The translations under genes were made by a program, and so were the position numbers. This document shows, one piece after another, positions 42,665 through 51,017 of a DNA stretch of 64,000 nt; within the stretch, counting starts at the first letter, position 1; the number at the start of each line of letters is the position of its first letter. The notes beneath the pieces were generated by a model. It searched no databases. It saw only the letters and a list, made by a program, of their open reading frames with translations, and was not told the origin of the DNA. Source of the DNA: Dermabacteraceae bacterium TAE3-ERU27 (GTDB lineage Bacteria > Actinomycetota > Actinomycetes > Actinomycetales > Dermabacteraceae); contig JAHUUL010000001.1 in assembly GCA_019218415.1 (NCBI GenBank), forward strand, positions 1-64,000, written 5' to 3'.

Positions 42665-43727
42665 TTTTCCCGCCGCCGCCCGCCAGCCTTCTGGTTTTTG
42701 CCAGGGCTCGGCGGGCGGCGCTGTTTTCTTCCCGCAAGAGCGCGAGGGCGGCGAGCTTTTGCGTGCCAGCGCCGTCTTGCCGCGCCGCGTTCGACAGCGG
42801 CGGCGCGCCGCCTGCCACGGTAGCCCGCAGGGAGGCTTCACCCTCCCGCCGCGTCCCACCGGTTTCCCTGTTTAACCTGCTCGGCACCGTTAGCGAAAGC
42901 CCTCGGTAGCGTTCGGGCGGGGGCGTTAGCGCGCAGGGCACCCGATACTCGCTGGCCGCATCGCCGCAGGCAGAGGCCAGCAGCGCGGGGGCGCAGCGCG
43001 CCGCGGCGACGCGCTCGGCGGGGTGCGCCGACACCAGGCCACACAGCACCTCCCTAAGTGGCAGCGGCGCCCGCTCGGCGGCGTGGCGGGCCGCCTCGCC
43101 GTCCCTGTCGGCCAGGCGCACACCGGGAGACAGCGCCACCAGCGCGGTGACTCCCGCCGCGTACAGATCGTGGGCGGGCCGGGGTGGATCGCCCAGGTAG
43201 GCTTCCGGTGCCACGTAGCCGGGGGTGCCGTTGATGTGTCCGTGACGGGTCAGCCTGTCTTCACCGCACTTTTGCGCCAGCCCGAAGTCGGCCAGCACCA
43301 GATCCAGCCGCGTCCCCTCCCGCAGCAGCAGGTTCGCGGGCTTCACGTCTCGGTGCACCCAGCCCGCCGTGTGCACCGCTCCCAGCACGTCCAGCAGCTG
43401 CGCCAAAAGCTGCGCCGTCTGCCCCACCCCGAGCCCTCCTGTGCGGCGCAGCGCACCCGCCAGGTTGCCCCCGGTGATCAGCGGCAGGGCGAGCGCCACT
43501 TCCGCGTCGTTCGCGGTCCAGGCGTAGGGCGCCGCCGCGCGCGGGTGAGCGAAAGCGGCCGCCGTTTCCCGGGCGGCCCGCAACAGATCGTTCGCGTCGC
43601 GTTGCCGCATCACTTTTAGGGCGCACAAAATGTTTTCTCGCGTATCGTGCGCCCGCCAGACGGTAGCCGCCCCGCCACGGGCAACAACATCCAAAAAAGC
43701 GAAACGCTGGGCGATCGGGTCGGCCAT
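42648..43727 (-). CDS. Serine/threonine protein kinase (soluble)
   Basis: The 359-residue Hanks-type kinase has Lys38 in CALKVM, the catalytic loop HRDVKPAN (125-132), DFG (147-149) and YVAPEAY. The glycine loop RGGAATVW is slightly degenerate but usable. No transmembrane helix or PASTA domain is present, unlike PknB; the C-terminal 100 residues are basic and low-complexity. The start ATG 43727 has TACCAT 7 nt upstream. It is divergent from an unknown gene at 43831. The substrate is unknown. Confidence 0.88.
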   Translation of the reverse strand: MADPIAQRFAFLDVVARGGAATVWRAHDTRENILCALKVMRQRDANDLLRAARETAAAFAHPRAAAPYAWTANDAEVALALPLITGGNLAGALRRTGGLGVGQTAQLLAQLLDVLGAVHTAGWVHRDVKPANLLLREGTRLDLVLADFGLAQKCGEDRLTRHGHINGTPGYVAPEAYLGDPPRPAHDLYAAGVTALVALSPGVRLADRDGEAARHAAERAPLPLREVLCGLVSAHPAERVAAARCAPALLASACGDAASEYRVPCALTPPPERYRGLSLTVPSRLNRETGGTRREGEASLRATVAGGAPPLSNAARQDGAGTQKLAALALLREENSAARRALAKTRRLAGGGGKISRLA

Positions 43728-43734
43728 AATGGTG

Positions 43735-43740
43735 ATGGTA
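43735..43740 (-). promoter_or_regulatory. Putative -10 box of the kinase gene
   Basis: TACCAT reading leftward, 7 nt before the ATG at 43727. Confidence 0.45.
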
Positions 43741-43830
43741 AGGGGGATTTTTCCCCTCCCCGAAAGTTATCCACAAACCCCAGGAGAGCCAAGCAATGAC
43801 GCCCACGCCCGCAATGGGGGAGAATTCCTG

Positions 43831-44658
43831 ATGCTTCCTATCACCGCACCACCCGGCACCTACGGTGCGCTGGATCAGATTCAGGATCTGGCGCTGAACG
43901 CGTTCGCCTCCGCCGAGGCGGTGGCCGACGCGCCCGCGCGGGTGCGCGACGAATACGTGAACGCTATCGGAGGCGTCGTGGCGCACCGCATGGCCGGCGA
44001 GTGGGCCGACGAACCGGGCAACGCCCTCCCCCTGGACGATCCGCAGGGCGGGGCCGCGTGGGAATGGCAGGGCGGGCGCGTGGTGCTGTTCGCCGGACGC
44101 TTCCTGGAACCCTATGCGCTGCTGCGGGCGAGCGCCGAAGAACGCCTGGGCAAGACCTGGAGCTGGTGGCTGCGCAGGCTGGCCGACGAGTTCCCGTCGG
44201 CGTCCGTGCACGACCTGAACCCGCTGCTGACCCGATGGCTAGAGGAGACCGACCAGCAGCTCGCGCAGCTGGCCGAACTGCTGGACGACGAACAGCGGGC
44301 CGCCCTCGCGGGGGCTTCGGCGAGCGCCGATGCGCAGACCAAGCTGCGGGCGGTGGAGCTGATCGAACTACTGCGCCGCGATGATAGCGGCCGGGTGCGC
44401 GACGAAGTGCCGCCCGTGCTGGAGCGTCTGCTGGGAGAGGTGCTGCGCGCCTCGGTGAGCGGCGACTGGTACCTCTATGACCACGGCGGCAACGTTTTGC
44501 AGGAGTCGCTGCGCCACCCGGTTTTGGTGCGGGAGCTGGGTAACGTGGCGCTCACGATGCAGCCTTGGCTGGTGCTGCGCGACGAGGGCCCGGTCATGGA
44601 CCAGTACCTGGAATGGGTGAGCGCGAAACCGGTCCGACAGGACGGCGACGGCTGGTAG
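43831..44658 (+). CDS. Conserved-looking protein of unknown function
   Basis: I do not recognise this 275-residue acidic, helical protein. It has no signal peptide or membrane segment. Noticeable features are a Trp-rich stretch (KTWSWWLRRLADEFP), a Leu/Gln helical segment (EETDQQLAQLAELLDDEQRA) and a C-terminal WYLYDHGGNVLQ motif. GGGGGAG lies upstream of the ATG at 43831; a longer frame to 43630 would run into the divergent kinase. It sits between the kinase and another small unknown gene. It could be a kinase substrate or partner, but nothing in the sequence proves this. Confidence 0.7.
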   Translation: MLPITAPPGTYGALDQIQDLALNAFASAEAVADAPARVRDEYVNAIGGVVAHRMAGEWADEPGNALPLDDPQGGAAWEWQGGRVVLFAGRFLEPYALLRASAEERLGKTWSWWLRRLADEFPSASVHDLNPLLTRWLEETDQQLAQLAELLDDEQRAALAGASASADAQTKLRAVELIELLRRDDSGRVRDEVPPVLERLLGEVLRASVSGDWYLYDHGGNVLQESLRHPVLVRELGNVALTMQPWLVLRDEGPVMDQYLEWVSAKPVRQDGDGW

Positions 44659-44675
44659 GCCGGTATTTCCCGGCC
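44658..44675. terminator. Hairpin between convergent unknown genes
   Basis: GGCCGG (44658-44663) pairs with CCGGCC (44670-44675), with a 6-nt loop. It is short but placed in a 30-base convergent gap. Confidence 0.4.
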
Positions 44676-44688
44676 CCCGTTTGGGCGC

Positions 44689-45222
44689 CTAGGCGGCGGC
44701 GTTGAGGCGCTGCCAGTAGTCGGCCACGGCCTCCTGGCGGGTGTTCGCCAGCGAGTCCTCGCCGCCCCGGTTAAGCGGGGTAATGAACGCGACGCAGTCG
44801 CTGAACGGCAGGGCGTCCACCTCGTTACTGGCGCGCCACATGGTGAACGCGGTGCCCGCGAACACCTCGTCTACCTCTTCGTGGCTGAGCAGGCTAAACA
44901 GCTGCGGGACGGTGCACAGTTCATCCACGCTCTCGCGCGCGCCGTCCACCAGCAGGGCCAGGCTCTCGCCATCCCTATCTACGGCAACAAGCTGCCTGCC
45001 GAGCCAGTCGAAGGCGACGGGGGTGACGTCGGCGCTATCCATGCCGAGGCGGGGCGCGACCGCCTGCACGGCGGCCTGGCCCGATGCCGCGTTGTGGAAA
45101 CGCAGCAGCCCGTTGTTGAAGGAACGGCCGGTTAGCCCGCGCTCTTGCAGCAGGGTGCCGAGCACGTTGGCGGAGGCGGGATCGTCCCCGGCGCGGAGGC
45201 GGGCATCGAGGTGGAGGGGCAT
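44689..45222 (-). CDS. Unknown protein, faint GAD-like/DUF1851 (Tdi1-type) resemblance
   Basis: The 177-residue soluble protein contains NNGLLRFHNAASGQAAVQ followed by FDWLGRQLVAVDRDG and LLVDGARESVDEL. This arrangement (short G-L-x-R-x-H strand, a W-G-hydrophobic strand, then a helix) recalls GAD-like/DUF1851 domains of contact-dependent or T6SS immunity proteins. The match is by eye only. AAGGA precedes the ATG. Its neighbours are an unknown gene and a Nudix hydrolase; no toxin is next to it, so an immunity role is unsupported. Confidence 0.6.
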   Translation of the reverse strand: MPLHLDARLRAGDDPASANVLGTLLQERGLTGRSFNNGLLRFHNAASGQAAVQAVAPRLGMDSADVTPVAFDWLGRQLVAVDRDGESLALLVDGARESVDELCTVPQLFSLLSHEEVDEVFAGTAFTMWRASNEVDALPFSDCVAFITPLNRGGEDSLANTRQEAVADYWQRLNAAA

Positions 45223-45320
45223 GTTTTTCGTCCTTCGCTACTGGCGGGTCTCGCTTGCCAGCCTAGGGGCGGGCGCGCCGGTGCTCAACCCCTTAGCGGG
45301 GAGGCTTACACGGGTTTTAG

Positions 45321-45809
45321 TCAGGGGAGCAGACCCGCAGCGCGCAGCGAAATATCCACCAGGGGGACTCGGTCCAGCCCCGCGACCTCGGTTAACGGGA
45401 ACCAGCGGGCCTCGTCGGTGGAGCCGTTTTCTTCGCGGCGCAGCTGCCCGCCCACGATCTCTCCCGCGTAGATCACCCGCACGCAGCGCAGCGGCACCCC
45501 GCGCGGGTTGTGGAAACGCTCGGCGGCGGGCACCTCGAATGTGTCAACCGCGAGCAGCCTGCCCGTCCGGGCCCGATAGCCCGTCTCTTCCCAGACCTCA
45601 CGCACGGCGCCGTCCTCGAGGCTTTCCCCCAGGTCGGTGCCGCCGCCGGGCATTGTCCACAGGGGGCGCGGGCCATCCGTCCAATGGCTCAACAGCACCT
45701 CGTCACCGCGCGTCAGCACCAGGTAGGACGCCAGGCGGGTGTCATATTCGCTGTAGTCCAGCTCCTTGGGGAGGCCATAATCGCCATTCACCTGCGGTTT
45801 AACGCTCAT
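45321..45809 (-). CDS. Nudix hydrolase
   Basis: The 162-residue pyrophosphatase-fold protein has a perfect Nudix box: GTDLGESLEDGAVREVWEETGY, with Gly57, Glu62, Arg70-Glu71 and Glu74-Glu75 in place. It hydrolyses a nucleoside diphosphate linked to some moiety; the substrate is not predictable. The start ATG 45809 is 6 nt from TAGGCT on the leftward strand, sharing the -10 region with the divergent aldo-keto reductase. The gap between the two start codons is only 17 bases. Confidence 0.9.
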   Translation of the reverse strand: MSVKPQVNGDYGLPKELDYSEYDTRLASYLVLTRGDEVLLSHWTDGPRPLWTMPGGGTDLGESLEDGAVREVWEETGYRARTGRLLAVDTFEVPAAERFHNPRGVPLRCVRVIYAGEIVGGQLRREENGSTDEARWFPLTEVAGLDRVPLVDISLRAAGLLP

Positions 45810-45814
45810 AGAGT

Positions 45815-45821
45815 TAGCCTA
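45815..45821. promoter_or_regulatory. Bidirectional leaderless promoter core (Nudix / aldo-keto reductase)
   Basis: TAGCCTA supplies TAGCCT (45815-45820) rightward and TAGGCT (45821-45816) leftward. Each is followed by exactly 6 nt and then ATG (45827 and 45809). It has the same architecture as at 28461-28470. Confidence 0.65.
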
Positions 45822-45826
45822 GCGGT

Positions 45827-46831
45827 ATGGAACACAGGTATTTGGGCAACAGTGGACTCAAGATCAGCGCAATCACCTACGGGAACTGGCTGACGCACGG
45901 CTCCCAGGTCGAGAACGAGCGTGCACATCGCTGTGTGCGGGCCGCCCTCGACGCCGGTATCACCTCGTTCGATACGGCCGACGTGTACGCCAACACGGTC
46001 GCCGAAAGCGTGCTCGGCGAGGCCCTGCGCGGCGAGCGTCGGGAAAGCCTGGAAATCTTCACCAAGGTTTACTGGCCGACCGGCCCCAAGGGACCGAACG
46101 ACACCGGCCTCTCCCGCAAGCACATCATGGAGTCGATGAACGCTTCGCTGCGCCGCCTCGGCACCGACTACGTGGACCTCTACCAGGCGCACCGTTTCGA
46201 CTACGAAACCCCGCTCGAGGAAACCATGCAGGCGTTCGCTGACATCGTGCGCCAGGGCAAGGCCCTCTACATCGGCGTTTCCGAATGGACCGCCGAACAG
46301 ATCCGTGAGGGCCATAAACTGGCGCGCGAGATGGGCTTCCAGCTCATTTCTAACCAGCCGCAGTATTCCGCCCTGTGGCGAGTCATCGAGGATAAGGTCG
46401 TGCCGACCTGCGAGGAGCTGGGCCTGTCCCAGATCGTTTGGTCGCCCGTCGCACAGGGCGTGCTGACCGGGAAGTACCGTCCGGGCCAGCCGCTGCCGGA
46501 AGGCTCTCGCGCCACCGACGAAAAGGGCGGCAAGGACATGATCGCCCGCTGGATGAACGACGAAACCCTGACGGCCGTGCAGAACCTGGTGCCGGTCGCG
46601 GAGGGCCTCGGCGTATCGATGGCGCAGCTCGCCATCGCCTGGGTGCTGGCAAACGACAACGTCGCGGCAGCCATCATCGGCGCCTCTCGCCCCGAGCAGG
46701 TGGAGGAGAACGTGAAGGCGCTCGACGTGAAGCTGGACGCCGACGCACTAGCCGCGATTGATAAGGCCCTGGAGGGCGTGATCGAGCGCGATCCGGCCAA
46801 GACAGTTTCTCCGGATGGTCGCCTCTGCTGA
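45827..46831 (+). CDS. Aldo/keto reductase (AKR6/Kv-beta-like)
   Basis: The 334-residue NADPH-dependent TIM-barrel oxidoreductase has the catalytic tetrad Asp49, Tyr54 (FDTADVY), Lys80 and His122 (YQAHRFDY). The NADP-binding C-terminal part is SPVAQGVLTGKYRPG and IIGASRPEQVEENVKAL. It belongs to the YghZ/Kv-beta branch, which reduces aldehydes including methylglyoxal. Start ATG 45827 is leaderless by pattern (TAGCCT-N6). Codon use is strongly biased. Confidence 0.92.
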   Translation: MEHRYLGNSGLKISAITYGNWLTHGSQVENERAHRCVRAALDAGITSFDTADVYANTVAESVLGEALRGERRESLEIFTKVYWPTGPKGPNDTGLSRKHIMESMNASLRRLGTDYVDLYQAHRFDYETPLEETMQAFADIVRQGKALYIGVSEWTAEQIREGHKLAREMGFQLISNQPQYSALWRVIEDKVVPTCEELGLSQIVWSPVAQGVLTGKYRPGQPLPEGSRATDEKGGKDMIARWMNDETLTAVQNLVPVAEGLGVSMAQLAIAWVLANDNVAAAIIGASRPEQVEENVKALDVKLDADALAAIDKALEGVIERDPAKTVSPDGRLC

Positions 46832-46890
46832 GGTAGGCGATAAAACATTTGCGTCGGGCGGAGATGACCGCCCGGAAATACGCTCTGAGG

Positions 46891-46915
46891 GGCGAGGCCG
46901 CTGGCCTCGCCCCTC
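46891..46915 (+). terminator. Hairpin after the aldo-keto reductase
   Basis: GGGGCGAGGCC faces GGCCTCGCCCC with a 3-base loop: an 11-bp stem about 60 bases after the stop, without a T-tract. Confidence 0.5.
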
Positions 46916-46938
46916 CCCTATCTCCCCTGCGCCGGGCT

Positions 46939-47070
46939 ACGTTTGGGTGCACTTTCTGCTGCCCCTCACGTTTAGGTGCACTTTTGGTGGGTTAAACAGC
47001 GTTTTCACAGCACTTAGTGCACCCAGGCGTTAGGAGGCGGGGATTACCAGCGTTTAGTGCACCCAGGCGT
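46939..47070. repeat. Dispersed GTGCAC-type intergenic repeat, copy 2
   Basis: Left arms are ACGTTTGGGTGCACT (46939-46953) and ACGTTTAGGTGCACT (46968-46982), then GGTGGGTTAAA (46986-46996). Inverted arms TTAGTGCACCCAGGCGT occur at 47014-47030 and 47054-47070, exactly 40 bases apart. The order, the internal GGTGGGTTAAA and the TTACCAGC before the last arm match copy 1; copy 2 has one extra left arm. Confidence 0.75.
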
Positions 47071-47165
47071 TAGGGCGGACGCCGAAACGTCGGGACACAC
47101 CCGCCCAGTGTTTGGCCTCCCTCCTGTCACAAGGCAGAATCAGGGAAGGCACATAGCTAAAGGGG

Positions 47166-49454
47166 ATGACCGACGTGAAGATAGCTGTTCTCTGCGATAC
47201 CGACCAGACGGTTTACCACGTGGGCGACGAAGCGATCACCCATGCCACGCTGGATGCCCTGCGCGAGCGCGGGCATGACGCTATCCCGATCTCACGCCGC
47301 GAAAAGTACGGCCCCGGCGGCAGTGCTCCCGCAGTTTCGCTGCCCGCGCTCACCTTCCCCTGGCCGGAAGAGGACCGCGAACGCTACCTGGACGAGGTAC
47401 GCCGGGTACTGGCCGGCGAGCGCGAGGCCCTGCCCGCCGAGGACAAGCTGTTTAATTTCATCGAAGAGATGCGCGGTATGGACGCGCTGGTTATCGGCGG
47501 TGGCGGCAGCCTTAACTCAACCTACGGCTGGCTGCTTTATGAACGCATCGCCACCGGCTTTATCGCGCACCACCTTGGCAAACCCGTGGTGTTGAGCGGG
47601 CAGAGCATCGGCCCGCACCTGTCGCTGACCGACCGCGCGAACCTGGCCGAGCTGCTCAAGATCTGCACGCTGGTAGGGGTGCGCGACGCCGATAGCTACG
47701 CCCTGGCGCGCTCCCTCTGCCCAGAGCACCCCGCCATGTACCAGATCATCGACGACGCGAACGTGTTTGGCCTCGATTACGACGTGGAAAAGCAAAACCT
47801 CGTCAGCGTCACCCTGGGTAGCGTCGGTTACCCGTTCCCGCAGGAGGATTACGTGCGGGTGATGGCCGATCTGATTGACGCGGTGGCCGATGCCACCGGC
47901 GCGGCGGTCGAGTTCGTGCCGCACATGGCCGATCCCGACACGGGCGGTTCCGATGTGCAGGTACACGCCGAGGTCGCGGCGCTCATGCGCAATCCCTCCG
48001 TGCAGCGTCCGATCGAACTGGCACGGCCTTCCGCCCAGCGCACCGTGAACGCGCGCTACGTGGTCACGACCCGTTTCCATCCCGTCGTGTTTTCCCTGGC
48101 TTCCGGCTGCAGCGTCGTCCCGGTGACTCTCGGGGAATACCACTTCAGCCGCATCGACGGCGCGCTGCGTAACTGGGGCCTGAGCGGCGGGGCCCTGCCC
48201 TTTGCTGCTATCTGGCGCGATACCGACGCGCGCGATGCCTACCTGCGCGAGTTCCTCGCCGCAGCCGACGCGGAGCGCGAACGCATCGCCGCCACCGGCA
48301 GGCAGCGCCGCTCCGAGGCTAACGCTTGGTGGGACGCGGTATCGGCCACCCTGTCCGGGGCTTCCCCCGCGAGCGACGCCGCGCGGGCGGTGCGCCAGCC
48401 GGTAGCGGTGACACCGCGCTTTAACGGTGAGGCCGCGCAGGCCCTCGCGCCCTACACGGCAGGTGCCAGCGCACCGCGTGCCGGGATCGTCATGCGCACC
48501 CGGAACCGTTCCCTGCTGCTGGACAGGGCGGTACGGGACGTGCTGGCGCAAACCAGCCAGGCCTGGGAGCTTGTCGTGGTGAATGACGGCGGGGACCCGG
48601 CCGAGGTGGAGCGCGTGCTGGCCCCCTACCAAAAACGGCTGGCCGGCCGCTGCCGCGTGCTTAACCGGGAGGAAAGCACCGGCATGGAGGCCGCCTCCAA
48701 CGCGGGCATTGCTCAGACCAGCGCCCCCTATCTGGTGGTCCACGACGATGACGACACCTGGGAGCCGACTTTCCTGCAGGAAACCGGCGATTACCTGGAC
48801 GCCCACCCCGGAGCCCAGGCCGTGGCCTGCCGGGTCATGTTGGTTAAGGAGCGGCTGGTCGGCAGCGAATACGTCGAATACGCGCGCCACGAACACTGGG
48901 GCGAGCTGCCCGGCGCACATCTGACCGACTTCATGACCGTTAATCGCATGGTGCCGATCTCCGTGCTCTACCGGCGCGAGGTGCACGATCTGATCGGCGG
49001 CTACCGCGAGGACCTGCCGGTGGTGGGCGACTACGAGTTCTACCTGCGCCTGCTCCAGGCCGCGCCCGTGAGCTGGCTGGAGCGGCCGCTCGCGCATTGG
49101 CGCCACCGTCCCGAAGCTACCGGCACGGGCAGCAACTCCATGTATGCCGACGCACGGGGCCACGCCCTGCACGACGCGCAGCTGCGGGAGGCGCATTTCC
49201 GCAAGTGGGTGGCCGACAACGGCCTGGGACTGCCCATGTTCATCGCCCGCACCGTCAGCCTGGAGGTGCAGCGCGCCCAGCTGGAGACGCAGCGCGCGCA
49301 ACAGGAACAGCAAGAACAGCTGGAGAGGGTGCTACACGAGCTTGGCGAGGTGCGCAGGGAGCTGGCGGAGGTTAGGGAAGAGACCAACCGGTTAGCGTTC
49401 CTGCCGCAGCTAAAGCGGCTGGCCGAGGGAGCGCGTCGCCGCCTGGGGCGTTAG
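47166..49454 (+). CDS. Polysaccharide pyruvyltransferase - GT2 glycosyltransferase fusion
   Basis: The 762-residue protein has two enzymatic parts. Residues about 5-370 form a polysaccharide pyruvyl-transferase domain (KIAVLCDTDQTVYHVGDEAI, VIGGGGSLNSTYGW, SGQSIGPHLS, VTTRFHPVVFSLASG), which adds ketal-pyruvate to sugars. Residues about 435-650 form a GT-A glycosyltransferase (GIVMRTRNRSLLLDRAV, LVVVNDGGD, VVHDDDDTWE with the DxD). Residues about 700-750 form a Gln/Glu-rich coiled coil. The two activities on one chain suggest that a sugar is added and pyruvylated in the same surface glycan. AAAGGGG directly abuts ATG 47166, so the GTG at 47175 (9-nt spacing) may be the true start. It is monocistronic. 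Confidence 0.85.
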   Translation: MTDVKIAVLCDTDQTVYHVGDEAITHATLDALRERGHDAIPISRREKYGPGGSAPAVSLPALTFPWPEEDRERYLDEVRRVLAGEREALPAEDKLFNFIEEMRGMDALVIGGGGSLNSTYGWLLYERIATGFIAHHLGKPVVLSGQSIGPHLSLTDRANLAELLKICTLVGVRDADSYALARSLCPEHPAMYQIIDDANVFGLDYDVEKQNLVSVTLGSVGYPFPQEDYVRVMADLIDAVADATGAAVEFVPHMADPDTGGSDVQVHAEVAALMRNPSVQRPIELARPSAQRTVNARYVVTTRFHPVVFSLASGCSVVPVTLGEYHFSRIDGALRNWGLSGGALPFAAIWRDTDARDAYLREFLAAADAERERIAATGRQRRSEANAWWDAVSATLSGASPASDAARAVRQPVAVTPRFNGEAAQALAPYTAGASAPRAGIVMRTRNRSLLLDRAVRDVLAQTSQAWELVVVNDGGDPAEVERVLAPYQKRLAGRCRVLNREESTGMEAASNAGIAQTSAPYLVVHDDDDTWEPTFLQETGDYLDAHPGAQAVACRVMLVKERLVGSEYVEYARHEHWGELPGAHLTDFMTVNRMVPISVLYRREVHDLIGGYREDLPVVGDYEFYLRLLQAAPVSWLERPLAHWRHRPEATGTGSNSMYADARGHALHDAQLREAHFRKWVADNGLGLPMFIARTVSLEVQRAQLETQRAQQEQQEQLERVLHELGEVRRELAEVREETNRLAFLPQLKRLAEGARRRLGR

Positions 49455-49461
49455 AGCGGAC

Positions 49462-49510
49462 AAAAAGGGAGGGGCAGGCAACCTGATTGGCACCTGCCCC
49501 TCCCCCCTTT
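49462..49510. terminator. Bidirectional terminator (glycosyltransferase fusion / dnaB)
   Basis: GGGAGGGGCAGG (49467-49478) pairs with CCTGCCCCTCCC (49493-49504), with a 14-nt loop. A run of five A before it gives a U-tract for dnaB on the other strand. Confidence 0.85.
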
Positions 49511-49518
49511 GCGTTTGC

Positions 49519-50898
49519 TTAGCCCGCGAAGCCCTCGCTCTGGCCTCCGGCCATGTTCTGGAAGCGCGAGTAGTGGCCCTCGAAAGCCACCGGAATGGTT
49601 TTGGTGGCACCGTTACGGTGCTTGGCCACGATCAGGTCAGCCTCTCCCGCGCGCGCCGATTCGCGATCGTAGTAGTCGGGACGGTGGATCAGCACGATCA
49701 GGTCGGCATCCTGTTCGATCGAACCGGATTCACGCAGGTCGCTCATCATCGGCGTCTTGTCGGTGCGTTGCTCGTTGCCGCGGTTTAGCTGCGAGATAGC
49801 CACCACGGGCACGTCGATCTCCTTCGCGAGCAGCTTCAGGGCACGCGAGAACTCGCTAACCTCCTGCTGGCGGGATTCCACCCGCTTGCCCGAGCTCATC
49901 AGCTGCAGGTAGTCGATCACCACGAGCTTCAGGTCGTGCTTCTGCTTCAGGCGGCGGCACTTGGCGCGAATCTCCATCAGCGTCATGTTCGCGGAATCGT
50001 CCATGAACAGCGGCGCGTTAGTGATCCGCCCCAGCGCCTTGGCTACCGCCTGCCAGTCGCGGTCCTGCATGGAGCCGTCGCGCATCCTGCTCATCGGCAC
50101 CTGGGCTTCGGCCGACAGCAGACGCATCGTGATCTCGGTGCGGTCCATTTCCAGGGAGAAGATAACCGACGTCATGCCGTTGTGTATAGATGCCGAACGC
50201 AGCACGTCCATGCCTAGGGTGGTCTTACCCATCGCGGGGCGGCCCGCGAAAATCACCATCTGACCGCCGTGTAGACCCTGAGTCAGTTCGTCGAACTCCA
50301 CGAAGCCGGTCGGGATGCCGGTCACCTGGCCACCCCGGTTCTGGGTAGCCTCGATCATGTCCACGGTGCTGTCCAGCACGGCCCCCAGCGGCACGAAGTC
50401 CTCCGACTGGTTGCGCTCCGTGACGGCATAGACCTGCGCCTGCGCCTCGTTAACCGCCGCGTCCACCTCGCCACCGTCGGTCGCGTAGCCGAGCTGCACG
50501 ATGCGGGTGCCGGCCTCGACCAGTCGGCGCAGCGTGGAACGTTCCGCCACGATGTCGGCGTAGAAACCGGCGTTGGCGGCGGTCGGCACCATGTCGATCA
50601 GGTCCGCCAGGTAGGCGCCGCCCCCCACCTGCGCCAGCTGACCGCGCTTGGAAAGCTCGTCGGACACGGTCACCAGGTCGGCGGGTTCGCCGCGCCCGTA
50701 CAGGTCGATGATCGCCTCGTAGATCATCTCGTGGACGGGGCGGTAGAAGTCGTTCGCGCGCACCCGCTCCACGACGTCCGCAATCGCGTCCTTGGAAAGC
50801 ATCATGCCGCCAAGCACACTCATCTCCGCATTCAGATCCTGCGGCGGGGTGCGGTCTAGGCCGCGATCATTGCTGGGTTCATAAACCTGGGTGCTCAC
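49519..50898 (-). CDS. dnaB: Replicative DNA helicase DnaB
   Basis: The 459-residue hexameric helicase unwinds at the replication fork. The N-terminal domain (about 15-120, NAEMSVLGGMMLSKDAIADV) binds primase. The RecA-like core has Walker A GRPAMGKTTL, VIFSLEMDRTEIT, Walker B LVVIDYLQLM and LKLLAKEIDVPVVAISQLNRG. Length is normal, so there is no intein. The GTG start has TAAACT 6 nt upstream, so it is leaderless. It stands alone, without rpsF/rplI next to it, at least up to 51 kb. Confidence 0.96.
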   Translation of the reverse strand: MSTQVYEPSNDRGLDRTPPQDLNAEMSVLGGMMLSKDAIADVVERVRANDFYRPVHEMIYEAIIDLYGRGEPADLVTVSDELSKRGQLAQVGGGAYLADLIDMVPTAANAGFYADIVAERSTLRRLVEAGTRIVQLGYATDGGEVDAAVNEAQAQVYAVTERNQSEDFVPLGAVLDSTVDMIEATQNRGGQVTGIPTGFVEFDELTQGLHGGQMVIFAGRPAMGKTTLGMDVLRSASIHNGMTSVIFSLEMDRTEITMRLLSAEAQVPMSRMRDGSMQDRDWQAVAKALGRITNAPLFMDDSANMTLMEIRAKCRRLKQKHDLKLVVIDYLQLMSSGKRVESRQQEVSEFSRALKLLAKEIDVPVVAISQLNRGNEQRTDKTPMMSDLRESGSIEQDADLIVLIHRPDYYDRESARAGEADLIVAKHRNGATKTIPVAFEGHYSRFQNMAGGQSEGFAG

Positions 50899-50904
50899 CC
50901 CAAC

Positions 50905-50910
50905 AGTTTA
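50905..50910 (-). promoter_or_regulatory. Putative -10 box of dnaB
   Basis: TAAACT reading leftward, 6 nt before the GTG at 50898. Confidence 0.55.
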
Positions 50911-51017
50911 GGGGGCGGCACCGAATCTTTTATGGGCGGGGCAGGTGATTACCAGGACAGAGCCGACGGGAAAACGGCCGACACGAAACCGCCGCCCTCT
51001 CGCATTTGGTTTTCGGA

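Larger units (their letters stand above)
46832..47165. other. 334-base intergenic stretch
   Basis: It contains copy 2 of the dispersed GTGCAC repeat (46939-47070). I find no gene or convincing terminator; a GC-rich run (GGGGCGAGGCCGCTGGCCTCGCCCC, about 46891-46915) can form a hairpin that may end the aldo-keto reductase transcript. Confidence 0.5.

Noticed and set aside
44689-45222. Toxin-immunity pair
   Set aside because: Resemblance to GAD-like/DUF1851 immunity proteins is by eye only, and no adjacent toxin gene exists.
47517-49313. 598-residue antisense frame in the pyruvyltransferase-GT2 gene
   Set aside because: High-GC shadow with His/Val/Gly bias and no domain.
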